NCBI GenBank assembly: GCA_964582705.1
Contig: CAZOTE010000026.1
Coordinates: 1 to 24,719, forward strand
Length of the DNA: 24,719 nt
Source: Alkalibacter sp964582705
GTDB lineage: Bacteria; Bacillota; Clostridia; Eubacteriales; Alkalibacteraceae
Direction: 5' to 3'
Shown here in pieces: positions 13,420 through 21,922 of the stretch. The notes under the pieces are model-generated. The model saw only the letters and a program-made list of their open reading frames with translations, was not told the origin of the DNA and ran no database searches. Position 1 is the first letter of the stretch; every line of letters begins with the position of its first letter. The position numbers were made by a program, and so were the translations under genes.

Positions 13420-14021
13420 TTTATCAACTCCTTGAAGTTTTGTAGCAGCTTTATTCCTGTATCACTGCTTTTTTCCGGGTGGAACTGCATTCCCATAACA
13501 TTGTCTTTGCATACGACCGCAGGAACCTTTACCCCGTAATCTGTGTACAGAAGTACATCGTCAAAGTATTTGGGATCTAAATGATATGAGTGAACGAAGT
13601 ACACGTATTCTCCCTCTCGAATATCTTTGATTAGAGGGTGAGGCTTGTTGATGTGAAGTTCGTTCCAGCCCATGTGAGGCACCTTTAAGCCATCTCCGAA
13701 ACGGATGATCTCGCCTTCTAACAGACCGAGACCTTCCCACTGGCCATCTTCGTAACTCTTGTCAAATAGCATCTGCATGCCGAGGCAGATGCCTAAAAGG
13801 TATTTTCCCTTTGAAGCGTTGTCCTTTATAGTTTCAACTAGATCGTGTTCTACCAGATGGTCCATGGCGTCTTTAAAGGCGCCAACTCCCGGGAGAACGA
13901 TAGCAGAGGCGTTGTCTATGACTTTTTTATCACCAGTTATTACCGCATCCATGTCAAGTTTTTTAAGGGCGTTGTAGACGTTCATAAGGTTTCCAACCCC
14001 GTAATCGATTATTGCAATCAT
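13416..14021 (-). CDS. hisH: Imidazole glycerol phosphate synthase, glutaminase subunit
   Basis: This 201-residue class I glutamine amidotransferase provides ammonia to HisF. The catalytic triad is visible as Cys79 (LLGICLGMQML) with His181 and Glu183 (MQFHPEKSS). The oxyanion strand region VLPGVGAFKDAM and the HisF-contact block KVPHMGWNEL are present. GGAGGT lies 5 nt before ATG 14021. It overlaps hisA by 4 nt and follows hisB by 12 nt. Confidence 0.97.
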   Translation of the reverse strand: MIAIIDYGVGNLMNVYNALKKLDMDAVITGDKKVIDNASAIVLPGVGAFKDAMDHLVEHDLVETIKDNASKGKYLLGICLGMQMLFDKSYEDGQWEGLGLLEGEIIRFGDGLKVPHMGWNELHINKPHPLIKDIREGEYVYFVHSYHLDPKYFDDVLLYTDYGVKVPAVVCKDNVMGMQFHPEKSSDTGIKLLQNFKELIK

Positions 14022-14033
14022 AGCTACCTCCGA

Positions 14034-14618
14034 TTATAGTATTCCCTTGGTGGAAGGAATGCTGTCAGAACCTGGATCTATGCGACAGGCCTCACTTAAT
14101 GCCCTTCCCAAGGCTTTGAATATAGACTCAATTATATGATGATCGTTTTTTCCGTATAATGTGGTCACGTGGAGGGTAGTGCCAGAATTAATGGCAAATG
14201 CGTATAGAAACTCATTTAGCATTTCTGTTTCAAAGTCTCCCACCTTTTCACGTTTTAACTCCACATCGGACACAAGGAATCCTCTTCCGCTTAAGTCTAG
14301 CGTTACCCGGCTGAGCGCCTCATCCATGGGACAGTAGAAGGTGCCGTACCTGTGTATGCCTCTCTTATCTCCCAAGGCATTTCTTAAGCACTGGCCTAAA
14401 AGTATGCCCAAGTCCTCTACGGTATGATGAGTATCTACATCAAGATCTCCCTTGCATTCAATATTAAGATCAAAACCTCCGTGCTTGGATAGCAGGTGGA
14501 GCATGTGGTCAAAAAATCCTATTCCTGTACTGCCATCAAAAACTCCCTTGCCGTCCAGATTGATGGAACAGGCAAGCTGAGTTTCCCCTGTATTTCTGTT
14601 CATGGTGGATTCACGCAT
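14034..14618 (-). CDS. hisB: Imidazoleglycerol-phosphate dehydratase
   Basis: This 194-residue manganese enzyme dehydrates imidazole glycerol phosphate to imidazole acetol phosphate. It is the monofunctional form: no N-terminal HAD phosphatase domain as in enteric HisB. Metal-binding motifs are DHMLHLLSKH (37-46), DTHHTVEDLG (62-71) and the second-half NDHHIIESIFKALGRAL. GAGGAG lies 9 nt before ATG 14618, which overlaps the hisC stop by 8 nt. Absence of the phosphatase domain means histidinol-phosphatase must come from another gene. Confidence 0.97.
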   Translation of the reverse strand: MRESTMNRNTGETQLACSINLDGKGVFDGSTGIGFFDHMLHLLSKHGGFDLNIECKGDLDVDTHHTVEDLGILLGQCLRNALGDKRGIHRYGTFYCPMDEALSRVTLDLSGRGFLVSDVELKREKVGDFETEMLNEFLYAFAINSGTTLHVTTLYGKNDHHIIESIFKALGRALSEACRIDPGSDSIPSTKGIL

Positions 14619-15681
14619 CTTTAAGGGCTCCTCTCAAAATTTTTAAAACCAGGTCATTGACCTCTCTTGTGGTGACGGTGACTCTGAAACAGTTTTCCAG
14701 CATGGGCTTTTTGTCAAAGTACTTCAACAGCACACCTTGACACAGCATGGCGTCATTTACTTTTTTCCCATCATCAACTTTGATCAAGATGAAGTTTGAC
14801 TGGCTGTCATAAACGGTGATTCCGGATATTTTTTTAAGTTCAGCGGATAGATAATCTCGTTCTTTTGAAAGGTACTTTATTTTTTCCATGATAGGCTTGC
14901 GATTTTCAATCGCCCAGGAAGCTATCAGCTGGGAAATTGAGTTTAAGTTGTAAGGCTGCTTTACTTTGTTTAATATTTCAATCATTTTTTTTTGACCCAA
15001 GGCATAGCCTACTCTAAGACCTGCCATTCCGAAGGCTTTGGAAAAAGTCCGAAGTATGATGAGGTTTTCGTATTTTTGGATAAGATCCAGACAGTTTGCA
15101 TCTGAAAATTCGACGTAAGCTTCATCAACAACAACTATTCCCGGTGACTCCTCTAGTATTTTTATTATATCCTTTTTGTCAAGGGCATGTCCTGTGGGGT
15201 TATTTGGAACACAGAGGAACACAAGTTTAGCATCGTTGTCTTTTGCAGCAGAGATCATTCCCTCCACATCGATGACATGTTCCGCAAGATCGTTGACAGG
15301 CACGAAATTCCCTTGAGCTATCTGTGCGGATATTTTATACATGTCAAATGAAGGATAGTGTGAAACTACTGCTTCTCCCGGATTTAAAAATGCGGAAAAT
15401 ATCATGGGTATAAGCTCGTCGGAGCCATTTGCGCATATGATTTCATCTGAATCAGCGTTAAGGTATTCAGAGAGTTTTTCCCTAAGAAGACGTGAACTGC
15501 CATCAGGGTATAGGTTTGTTTTGTATTTTTTCAATTCATCAAAAAGGCCATCTTTTAAATCTGGATCTTCAAATAGGTTAAAGGGGCTCTCGTTAGCATT
15601 AAGCACATATCTATAATCGTTGTCTGGAACTACGTAGTTCATAAATTCTTTTAGATGGCTCCTCATCAAATCTTCAATCAT
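14611..15681 (-). CDS. hisC: Histidinol-phosphate aminotransferase
   Basis: This 356-residue fold-type I PLP aminotransferase converts imidazole acetol phosphate to histidinol phosphate using glutamate. Seen: NANESPFNL near the N-terminus, YPDGSSRLLREKL, VPNNPTG (158-164), the DEAYVEF block with Asp186 over the PLP ring, and SKAFGMAGLRVGY with Lys215 as Schiff base. The frame is open to 15744, but the ATG at 15681 has a GGAGGAG site 5 nt upstream and overlaps the hisD stop by 8 nt, giving the family-typical length. Confidence 0.97.
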   Translation of the reverse strand: MIEDLMRSHLKEFMNYVVPDNDYRYVLNANESPFNLFEDPDLKDGLFDELKKYKTNLYPDGSSRLLREKLSEYLNADSDEIICANGSDELIPMIFSAFLNPGEAVVSHYPSFDMYKISAQIAQGNFVPVNDLAEHVIDVEGMISAAKDNDAKLVFLCVPNNPTGHALDKKDIIKILEESPGIVVVDEAYVEFSDANCLDLIQKYENLIILRTFSKAFGMAGLRVGYALGQKKMIEILNKVKQPYNLNSISQLIASWAIENRKPIMEKIKYLSKERDYLSAELKKISGITVYDSQSNFILIKVDDGKKVNDAMLCQGVLLKYFDKKPMLENCFRVTVTTREVNDLVLKILRGALKDA

Positions 15682-16963
15682 TAAATCTCCTCCTAACCGC
15701 ATTTGCATGGGAAGTGAATCCTTCCCTTTCTGCAAAATCGGCAACTTTGTCTTTTACCGCTTCAAGGCTTTTTTTGCTGTAGTGCAGTATGCTGCTTCGC
15801 TTAACAAAATCATATACTCCCAGTGGTGAAGAAAATTTTGCTGTTCCGGAAGTAGGCAGGGTGTGATTTGGACCCGCGAAGTAATCGCCTATGGGCTCGG
15901 GGGTGTATGATCCCAAGAATACGGCCCCTGCATTTGTTATTTTGCTAAGTAGACTTTCTGGATCATCCACCATGATTTCAAGGTGCTCAGGGGCTATCAA
16001 GTTTGAAAGAGCCATTGCGCTTTCAATATCATCCACTAAAAATATTTTGCCGTTGTCTTCAATGGATTTTTTCATTATGTCTTTTCGGGACAGATCCTTC
16101 ATTTGCGCATAAACAGATTTTTTTGTTTCATCGGCGAGCCTCTCGTCCCAAGTTATCAGCATGGAGGAGGCCATTTCGTCGTGTTCTGCTTGACTTAGAA
16201 GGTCAGCTGCGATGAAATCGGGGTTGGCATCACTTCCGGCTATAATACAGATTTCGCTTGGTCCTGCTATCATGTCTATATCCACCTTGCCGAAGACCTG
16301 TTTTTTGGCAGTAGCTACGTAAATATTGCCGGGACCCACAATTTTATTGACGGGCTTTATAGACTCGGTACCATATGCCAAAGCTGCCACGCCTTGGGCT
16401 CCGCCAACTTTGTATATCTCGTCAACCCCTGCAATCTTTGAAGCGGCTAGTATGTATGGATTTACTTTGCCGTCCTTACCGGGAGGAGTGATTAGCACGA
16501 TGGACTTAACACCGGCAACCTTGGCAGGAACTGCATCCATAAGTACGGTAGATGGATAACCGGCCTTGCCTCCGGGCACGTAGAGCCCCACTCTGTCGAT
16601 TGGGGTTATAAGCTGTCCTAGCCTTACACCGGGAGAGAAGTCCTTTATCCAAGTCTTTGATATCTGATGTCTATGATAATTTTCTATATTGTCTCTGGCT
16701 TCTTTCAAGGTTTCAATAAAATCTCTGTCTACGCTCTTAAACCCTTCTTCTATTTCAGAAGCTGAAACTTTTAGTGTCTCAAGTGTCACTTTATCGAATT
16801 TTTCCGTATACTTAAGAACAGCTGCATCGCCGTTTAGACGCACATCATCTAAAATATGGGCAACGGCGTCTTCGATAGCCTTGTTCTGGGCATAAGTTCT
16901 TTTCAGGATGCAGTCCACTTTATCTTGAGTTATATCCGAGGTCTTCATAATGATCGTATTCAT
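15674..16963 (-). CDS. hisD: Histidinol dehydrogenase
   Basis: This 429-residue zinc enzyme oxidises histidinol to histidine in two NAD-dependent steps. Zinc ligands Gln258 and His261 lie in LLSQAEHDE. Other blocks are GLYVPGGKAGYPSTVLM, GGAQGVAALAYGTES, GPGNIYVATAKK and the C-terminal PEPIGDYFAGPNHTLPT. ATG 16972 is also in frame but the GAAAGG site almost touches it; ATG 16963 has 9-nt spacing and is preferred. Either way it is coupled to hisG, overlapping or abutting its stop. Confidence 0.96.
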   Translation of the reverse strand: MNTIIMKTSDITQDKVDCILKRTYAQNKAIEDAVAHILDDVRLNGDAAVLKYTEKFDKVTLETLKVSASEIEEGFKSVDRDFIETLKEARDNIENYHRHQISKTWIKDFSPGVRLGQLITPIDRVGLYVPGGKAGYPSTVLMDAVPAKVAGVKSIVLITPPGKDGKVNPYILAASKIAGVDEIYKVGGAQGVAALAYGTESIKPVNKIVGPGNIYVATAKKQVFGKVDIDMIAGPSEICIIAGSDANPDFIAADLLSQAEHDEMASSMLITWDERLADETKKSVYAQMKDLSRKDIMKKSIEDNGKIFLVDDIESAMALSNLIAPEHLEIMVDDPESLLSKITNAGAVFLGSYTPEPIGDYFAGPNHTLPTSGTAKFSSPLGVYDFVKRSSILHYSKKSLEAVKDKVADFAEREGFTSHANAVRRRFND

Positions 16964-16964
16964 T

Positions 16965-17600
16965 TCACTCATCCCTTTCCACTAAAGAGCCCAGTGAATC
17001 TATGACCCACTGTATCTCGTCGAACTTGGTCTTTAGGCTTACCTTGTTGGCGATGAACCTAGCGCTTATGGGAAACATCTTTTCATGCACTACAAGACCA
17101 TTTTCTTCAAGGGTCTTCCCGCTTTCCACGATGTCGACTATGATATCTGAAAGGCCTATAATGGGAGCAAGCTCAACAGATCCGTTAAGCTTGATTATAT
17201 CAGTCAATACTCCAAGCTTGTTGAAATAGTCTCTAGTTATGTGGGGATACTTGGTGCCAACGGTGATTTTTTTGCTGTAATCAGGCTTTTTATCTGCAAA
17301 GCCGGCAACGCACATATCACATTTGCCGATGTTCAAGTTTACCAGCTCATAGACGTCAGCTTTGTCTTCAAGAAGGATGTCCTTGCCCACAATCCCCGCA
17401 TCCGCTGCGCCCTTTTCCACATATACAGGAACATCCGGCGATTTGACCAAAGTTACCTTTATATTGTTCTTTTTATCATGGAATATCAGTTTTCTGCTTT
17501 CCTTGCTGTAGTCGGGAAACTCGCACCCGCAATCGATCAAAAGCTTCATGGCAGCTGAGGCCACACGGCCTTTTGCCAAGGCTATATTTAAGTTTTTCAT
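16965..17600 (-). CDS. hisG: ATP phosphoribosyltransferase, short-form catalytic subunit
   Basis: This 211-residue protein catalyses the first committed step of histidine synthesis, joining ATP and PRPP. It is the short form: it lacks the C-terminal ACT-like histidine-binding domain of about 80 residues and therefore needs HisZ, encoded next to it. Family motifs: NIALAKGR, ADAGIVGKDIL, ELAPIIGLSDIIVDIVESGKTLEENGL. The last is the PRPP-binding region. AAGGAG lies 10 nt before ATG 17600, which overlaps the hisZ stop by 4 nt. Confidence 0.97.
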   Translation of the reverse strand: MKNLNIALAKGRVASAAMKLLIDCGCEFPDYSKESRKLIFHDKKNNIKVTLVKSPDVPVYVEKGAADAGIVGKDILLEDKADVYELVNLNIGKCDMCVAGFADKKPDYSKKITVGTKYPHITRDYFNKLGVLTDIIKLNGSVELAPIIGLSDIIVDIVESGKTLEENGLVVHEKMFPISARFIANKVSLKTKFDEIQWVIDSLGSLVERDE

Positions 17601-18829
17601 AGATCTGATTCTCCTTTCAAAAGGTCTATTGCCTCCTCGGTGGTTATAGGAGAGATTTTTTCGTCGGTTGACACCTTTAGTCCGGTTTCGTCGTATTCAA
17701 AAATGAACCGATAGGCCTCGTAATCGATGGAATATCCCTTGTTTATGCAGTCTGTCGAAAAATCCAGATCTCTTAGCAGAGAAGCTAGCGACAGTGCATT
17801 TTGAGTCTGGCTGGAATCGTACCTGATTAATGCGTCAAAGTAGTCTTGGCTGTTTTCTTCGGCGCTTATGATCTCTGTAAGCAAGCTAATATTGATTCCA
17901 AAGCCTATAGCGGGACGCTCCACTCCGAAAGTGGAGGACAACTGGTCGTAGCGTCCTCCAGATAGTATTGAGTCTCCCCAGTCTTCGGCGTAACCTTTGA
18001 ATATAAGGCCGGAATAGTAATTTAGCTGATTAGTAAACCCAAAGTCAAGGTATACGTACTTTTCCAAGCCGTAGAGCTTTAGCATCTTGTAGACTTCCTT
18101 GACATTGTCCAGTGCTGTTTTCATAGATTCGTTCCTACAGAGCTTCTCTGCTTGTGGTATCACCTTTTGGTAAGAACCGAATAACATGGGGATTTTCAAT
18201 ATCGTATCGAAAACATCGGGAGAAATCTGCAGCTTGTTGAGATAAAGCTTAAGGTCTCCTAGATTCTTGTTTTCTATAAGCTCGTTTATGCGTTCCTTTT
18301 CCTTCTTTGCAAGATCAAGCCCGTGGAATAAGCCGTCCAGAAAAGCGACTTGGCCTATGTCGATGTGAATCTTGTCTAGACCTAGGTTTAACAGCATGGA
18401 AATCGCTACTGCTATTATTTCGGCGTCGCAATCCGGGGAATTGTTGCCAAAATACTCTACTCCGCCTTGTATGAAGTCTTTTTTATAATTGGTCTTGCTG
18501 TTGTCTTCTCTGAATATGGTTGTTATGTAGCTGAATTTGAGGACTTCTTTTGGGTCCTTGAAGGTGTTTGCAGCCATCCTGCATATGGGAATCGTTGCAT
18601 CTGGCCTTAGAACAAGCACTTTGCCGTTTTTGTCGATAAGCTTGAACATTTTATCTCTAGAGAGAGATTGATCCATGTTGTACATATCGTAGTATTCGAA
18701 ATTGGGAGTCAATATCGGCTTGTAGCCAAATTTTCGCATGACCTGCTCAATTTCCTCATTAATTCTTTCATAGCCTAAAAGCTCCTGAAAATGTATGTCG
18801 TTGACACCATCTATATAGTAATTAATCAT
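17597..18829 (-). CDS. hisZ: ATP phosphoribosyltransferase regulatory subunit
   Basis: This 410-residue paralogue of histidyl-tRNA synthetase assembles with short HisG and mediates histidine feedback inhibition. The class II synthetase-like fold shows in FGYKPILTPNFEYYDMY, LRPDATIPICRMAA, the degenerate motif 2 TTIFREDNS and YYSGLIFKGYAEDWGDSILSGGRYDQL. It lacks the C-terminal anticodon-binding domain and the signature histidyl-adenylate residues of true HisRS, and its operon neighbour is short HisG, so HisZ is the better call. GGAGGG lies 6 nt before ATG 18829; an upstream in-frame TTG at 18835 touches the ribosome site and is rejected. It is the first gene of the operon. Confidence 0.95.
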   Translation of the reverse strand: MINYYIDGVNDIHFQELLGYERINEEIEQVMRKFGYKPILTPNFEYYDMYNMDQSLSRDKMFKLIDKNGKVLVLRPDATIPICRMAANTFKDPKEVLKFSYITTIFREDNSKTNYKKDFIQGGVEYFGNNSPDCDAEIIAVAISMLLNLGLDKIHIDIGQVAFLDGLFHGLDLAKKEKERINELIENKNLGDLKLYLNKLQISPDVFDTILKIPMLFGSYQKVIPQAEKLCRNESMKTALDNVKEVYKMLKLYGLEKYVYLDFGFTNQLNYYSGLIFKGYAEDWGDSILSGGRYDQLSSTFGVERPAIGFGINISLLTEIISAEENSQDYFDALIRYDSSQTQNALSLASLLRDLDFSTDCINKGYSIDYEAYRFIFEYDETGLKVSTDEKISPITTEEAIDLLKGESDL

Positions 18830-18875
18830 AAACAACCCTCCGCTTTATTGCTTTAGTGTGATAAAGTATAGCAAA

Positions 18876-18904
18876 ATTATATAGGCTCCAGTCAAAAAAG
18901 TCAA
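18876..18904 (-). promoter_or_regulatory. Promoter of the histidine operon
   Basis: On the minus strand TTGACT (18899-18904) and a perfect TATAAT (18876-18881) are separated by exactly 17 bp, a near-consensus sigma-A promoter. Transcription would start near 18869, giving a leader of about 40 nt before hisZ. That is too short for a T-box or a leader-peptide attenuator. Confidence 0.8.
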
Positions 18905-18935
18905 TAAAAATCATAGTAATTTAACTAAACTATAT

Positions 18936-18950
18936 TATAATAGTACTATT
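18936..18950 (+). promoter_or_regulatory. -10 element and overlapping palindrome upstream of the HAD phosphatase
   Basis: TATAAT (18936-18941) is a plausible -10 for the rightward genes, although no good -35 is present. The perfect 12-bp palindrome AATAGTACTATT (18939-18950) overlaps its downstream end, where a repressor could block transcription. Operator function is inferred. Confidence 0.4.
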
Positions 18951-18982
18951 CAAAAGTAATAAACACAAAAGGATTTGATAAA

Positions 18983-19609
18983 ATGGCATTTCAATGCGTC
19001 ATATTTGATTTTGACGGAACCTTGGCAGATACCGAGGAACGTGCGCTTTACATATACAACAGCCTCGCTGAAAAGTACAATTACAAGAGCATAACCAGAG
19101 AAGAGCTGCATAAGATCAAGCATCTTAATATAAAAGAAATAATCGAAACTGTTGAGATACCTTTAAAAAAGTTGCCAAAGATCATCAAGCATGGACAAAA
19201 GCTTCTGAAAAACGAGATGCATACCATAAAGCCCTTTGATGAAAAGCTGGAAGAAATTTTGATTGAACTTAAAAAAAGGGTAAAGGTAATGGGGATAATA
19301 ACCTCCAACTCAAATAGAAATGTAAAGGCTTTTATGAGGAACCAACACATAGACAGTTTTGATTTTATTGAGTCTTCGCCCCTTATGAGCAAGGAAATAA
19401 AGATTAGCTCTACTGCCAGAAAGTATTCAATACCAAAAAGTGATATACTTTATGTAGGTGATGAAAGCAGGGATATTGCGGCATGCAAAAAAGCAGGGGT
19501 AAAATGTGCTGCAGTCACATGGGGATACAATTATCCAGAAGCTCTTTTGAAAGAATCCCCGGATTATATGATAGAGGATCTAACAAGCTTGATTGAAATC
19601 GTAGGTTAG
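18983..19609 (+). CDS. HAD-family phosphatase (phosphoglycolate phosphatase-like)
   Basis: This 208-residue haloacid dehalogenase-like hydrolase has a helical C1 cap. Catalytic motifs: I, DFDGTLAD with Asp9 (nucleophile) and Asp11; II, TSN (107-109); III, probably a Lys in the MSKEIK region (136-140); IV, GDESRD with Asp160 and Asp164. Proteins of this group hydrolyse small phosphate esters, and the substrate cannot be read from the sequence. It is divergent from the his operon, which lacks a histidinol-phosphatase, so that role is possible but unproven. AAAAGGA lies 9 nt before ATG 18983. It appears to lead the operon that continues with the CCA-adding enzyme 12 nt later. Confidence 0.88.
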   Translation: MAFQCVIFDFDGTLADTEERALYIYNSLAEKYNYKSITREELHKIKHLNIKEIIETVEIPLKKLPKIIKHGQKLLKNEMHTIKPFDEKLEEILIELKKRVKVMGIITSNSNRNVKAFMRNQHIDSFDFIESSPLMSKEIKISSTARKYSIPKSDILYVGDESRDIAACKKAGVKCAAVTWGYNYPEALLKESPDYMIEDLTSLIEIVG

Positions 19610-19621
19610 TGAGGAGAGGCT

Positions 19622-20824
19622 ATGAATCTGCCCGAAAATGTATACCGATTGATGAATTATATCGAATCAAAGGGTTATAAATGCTACCTGGTCGGGGGAG
19701 CTGTCAGGGACTTTTTATCACACAAGAAACCCAAAGATTTTGATTTTACCACGGATGCAAAGCCTGAGGAGATAAAGGCCATATTCCAACGACATATAGA
19801 GACAGGGATAGATTTCGGCACTATTACAGTGCTGTTTAACGACGAACCCTTTGAGATAACCACATTTAGGCTGGAACACAGGTATTCCGACGGAAGAAGG
19901 CCGGACATGGTATTTTACTCAGATTCCCTTTTAAGCGATCTCAGCAGAAGGGACTTCACAATGAACGCGATAGCTCTAGACAAGGACCTTAACGTATATG
20001 ATTATTTTAACGGGATGGAAGACTTGAAAAACAGGCTTTTAAGGACTATAGGCAGGGCTAAGGTAAGGTTCAAGGAGGATCGTCTTAGAAAGCTCAGAGC
20101 AGTACGGATTGCCTGTGAGAACAATTATTTAATCCATGAGGATATTATCAAATCCATAATGAACGATCCGGATCTTCCCGGCGTAAGCAGCGAGAGGATA
20201 AAGGCGGAATTTGATAGAATATTTGTATGTGAAGGAGCAAAAAGAGGAGTTGAGCTCTTATTCAGGCTTCATCTTATAAGGGTCATTATACCGGAACTGG
20301 ACAAGCTGGTCACTCCGGGGGAAGAAGGATGGGACGAGTACGTAAAACACTTTGAAGAGTCCGCGCCTGAGCTGTCCTTGAGGGTTTATTTTTTGCTGCG
20401 TCCCATAGCTGAAAGGGAAGAAGTGAAAAAAATCTTAGAGAGGCTGAAGTATCAGAGGATAATAATAAACCAAGTCATATCCTTGTATGATTACGAAAGA
20501 GTCAAAAGACATGAGGATTTTATTAAGAAAGTTCCCGAGTATACCGACGAAATGCTAAGGCTGTTTTTAGAGCTAGATGATGCCTTAGGCAAAAACCACC
20601 CATGGAAGGTGACGATTAGGAGGCTTTTAGAGGGTGAGCTTCCCCGAAAGGTAGTAGACCTTGAAATAGGCGGTAATGACTTAAAGGAAAAAGGGTTTAG
20701 AGGCGAAAGCATAGGAAAGATCCTCAACCACCTATTGCAAGTCGTCATTGAAGCTCCTGAATTAAATAGAAGGAAGGAACTTATTGAAATGGTGGATATA
20801 ATAAAACTAGAGGAGAACTTATAG
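19622..20824 (+). CDS. CCA tRNA nucleotidyltransferase / poly(A) polymerase family
   Basis: This 400-residue class II nucleotidyltransferase adds or repairs the 3' CCA of tRNA. Seen: LVGGAVRD (23-30), the metal-binding DFD (Asp39, Asp41), a flexible-loop region, RRDFTMNAIA, then GRAKVRFKEDRLRKLRAVRIA of the base-selection and neck domains. A helical tail follows, ending in GNDLKEKGFRGESIGKILNHLL. No HD domain is seen. Firmicute enzymes of this type usually make the whole CCA end, but CCA-adding, A-adding and poly(A) polymerase activities cannot be separated by eye. GAGGAGAGG precedes ATG 19622, and the TAG stop immediately precedes mntP. Confidence 0.92.
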   Translation: MNLPENVYRLMNYIESKGYKCYLVGGAVRDFLSHKKPKDFDFTTDAKPEEIKAIFQRHIETGIDFGTITVLFNDEPFEITTFRLEHRYSDGRRPDMVFYSDSLLSDLSRRDFTMNAIALDKDLNVYDYFNGMEDLKNRLLRTIGRAKVRFKEDRLRKLRAVRIACENNYLIHEDIIKSIMNDPDLPGVSSERIKAEFDRIFVCEGAKRGVELLFRLHLIRVIIPELDKLVTPGEEGWDEYVKHFEESAPELSLRVYFLLRPIAEREEVKKILERLKYQRIIINQVISLYDYERVKRHEDFIKKVPEYTDEMLRLFLELDDALGKNHPWKVTIRRLLEGELPRKVVDLEIGGNDLKEKGFRGESIGKILNHLLQVVIEAPELNRRKELIEMVDIIKLEENL

Positions 20825-21382
20825 ATGAGCACCTTTGTTATGATGAGCACTGCGGTGGCTCTTTCAATGGATGCCTTCGCAGTGGCGGCTTCATGCGGAA
20901 TTTCAAACAAGGCAAAGACTTTGGGACTGCAGGGAAAGATAGCCCTGTTTTTCGGGTTGTTTCAGGGACTTATGCCCTTGATGGGATATTTTCTTGCGGC
21001 GACCTTTGCAGACCGGATAAGGACGGTGGACCATTGGATAGCTTTCGGGCTGCTGGCATTCATCGGGATAAGGATGATCTTAGAGTCTAGAGAGGAAGAC
21101 AGGTGTGGAACCGGGAAGCTGAGCAACAGATACCTTTTCACATTGGCGATTGCAACGAGCATCGATGCCATGGCTTCGGGAATAGGCTTTGCTTTCTTAG
21201 ATATAAATATATGGCTGATAGCAGGAGTTATAGCACTAACTACATTTGTGATAAGCTTTGTAGGAGCCAGGTTTGGGCATAGCCTTGGGCATAAGTTTCA
21301 GGCAGGGTCCGAGATTTTTGGCGGCTCAGTGCTGATTTTGATTGGTGGCAAGATTCTTCTGGAAGGCTTGGCGATCATATGA
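20825..21382 (+). CDS. mntP: Manganese efflux pump MntP
   Basis: This 185-residue membrane protein of the MntP (DUF204) family exports Mn2+ from the cytoplasm. It shows six hydrophobic helices in two repeats, each with the conserved acidic motif: SMDAFAVAAS (Asp16) and TSIDAMASG (Asp114), as needed for metal passage. The central loop is charged and has a Cys (REEDRCG). It starts directly after the TAG stop of the CCA enzyme with AGGAGA as ribosome site, and overlaps rnmV by 4 nt. No yybP-ykoY Mn2+ riboswitch precedes it, so its expression is probably set by the operon promoter. Confidence 0.92.
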   Translation: MSTFVMMSTAVALSMDAFAVAASCGISNKAKTLGLQGKIALFFGLFQGLMPLMGYFLAATFADRIRTVDHWIAFGLLAFIGIRMILESREEDRCGTGKLSNRYLFTLAIATSIDAMASGIGFAFLDINIWLIAGVIALTTFVISFVGARFGHSLGHKFQAGSEIFGGSVLILIGGKILLEGLAII

Positions 21383-21918
21383 TAAAAGAACTTATAGTGG
21401 TTGAGGGCAAGGACGATATAGCAGCTGTTAAGAGAGCGGTGGATGCACATATAATTCAGACCAGCGGCCTTGGCCTTGAAGAAAAGACCTATGAAATTAT
21501 ACAAAACGCCGTAGAGCGTACAGGCATCATAGTGTTTACGGATCCGGATTATGCAGGAGAGAAAATCAGAAGAATGATAAATGATAGAGTTTCGGGATGC
21601 AAACACGCCTACCTGCCAAGGGATGAGGGGACCAAAAATGGAAACATCGGAATTGAAAATGCCTCTTCGGAAGCAATCATAAAGGCACTTGAAGATGTTA
21701 AGACGGTTGTTGAAGGTGATGTGATCCATACTTCGGAAAGCATAGGAAAGCTAGGCCTGCTTTATGGGGACAATGCTAAGGCGATGAGAGAAAAGACAGG
21801 GGAGGCCCTGGGTATTGGATACGCAAATGGAAAACAGTTTCTTCAAAGGATAAACGCATATCAAATAAGCGAAGAAGTCCTGCTGAGGGCTGTAAACAAA
21901 ATAAAAGAAAAGGTTTGA
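21379..21918 (+). CDS. rnmV: Ribonuclease M5
   Basis: This 179-residue Toprim nuclease matures the ends of 5S rRNA in low-GC Gram-positives. Toprim residues are visible: Glu9 in VVEGKDD and Asp55/Asp57 in FTDPDYAGEKIRR, plus the family block AYLPRDEGTKNGNIGIENAS. ATG 21379 overlaps mntP by 4 nt. rsmA follows 4 nt later; this adjacency of rnmV and rsmA (ksgA) is the same as in B. subtilis and supports the name. Confidence 0.94.
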   Translation: MIKELIVVEGKDDIAAVKRAVDAHIIQTSGLGLEEKTYEIIQNAVERTGIIVFTDPDYAGEKIRRMINDRVSGCKHAYLPRDEGTKNGNIGIENASSEAIIKALEDVKTVVEGDVIHTSESIGKLGLLYGDNAKAMREKTGEALGIGYANGKQFLQRINAYQISEEVLLRAVNKIKEKV

Positions 21919-21922
21919 TCAT

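Noticed and set aside
17597..18829. Histidyl-tRNA synthetase (hisS).
   Set aside because: It lacks the C-terminal anticodon domain and intact catalytic motifs and lies beside short-form hisG, so it is HisZ.
18836..18875. T-box or leader-peptide attenuator for the his operon.
   Set aside because: The predicted transcript leader is about 40 nt and shows no leader peptide with His codons and no terminator stem.
20700..20824. Manganese riboswitch (yybP-ykoY) before mntP.
   Set aside because: The region is coding sequence of the CCA enzyme, and mntP begins directly after its stop codon.
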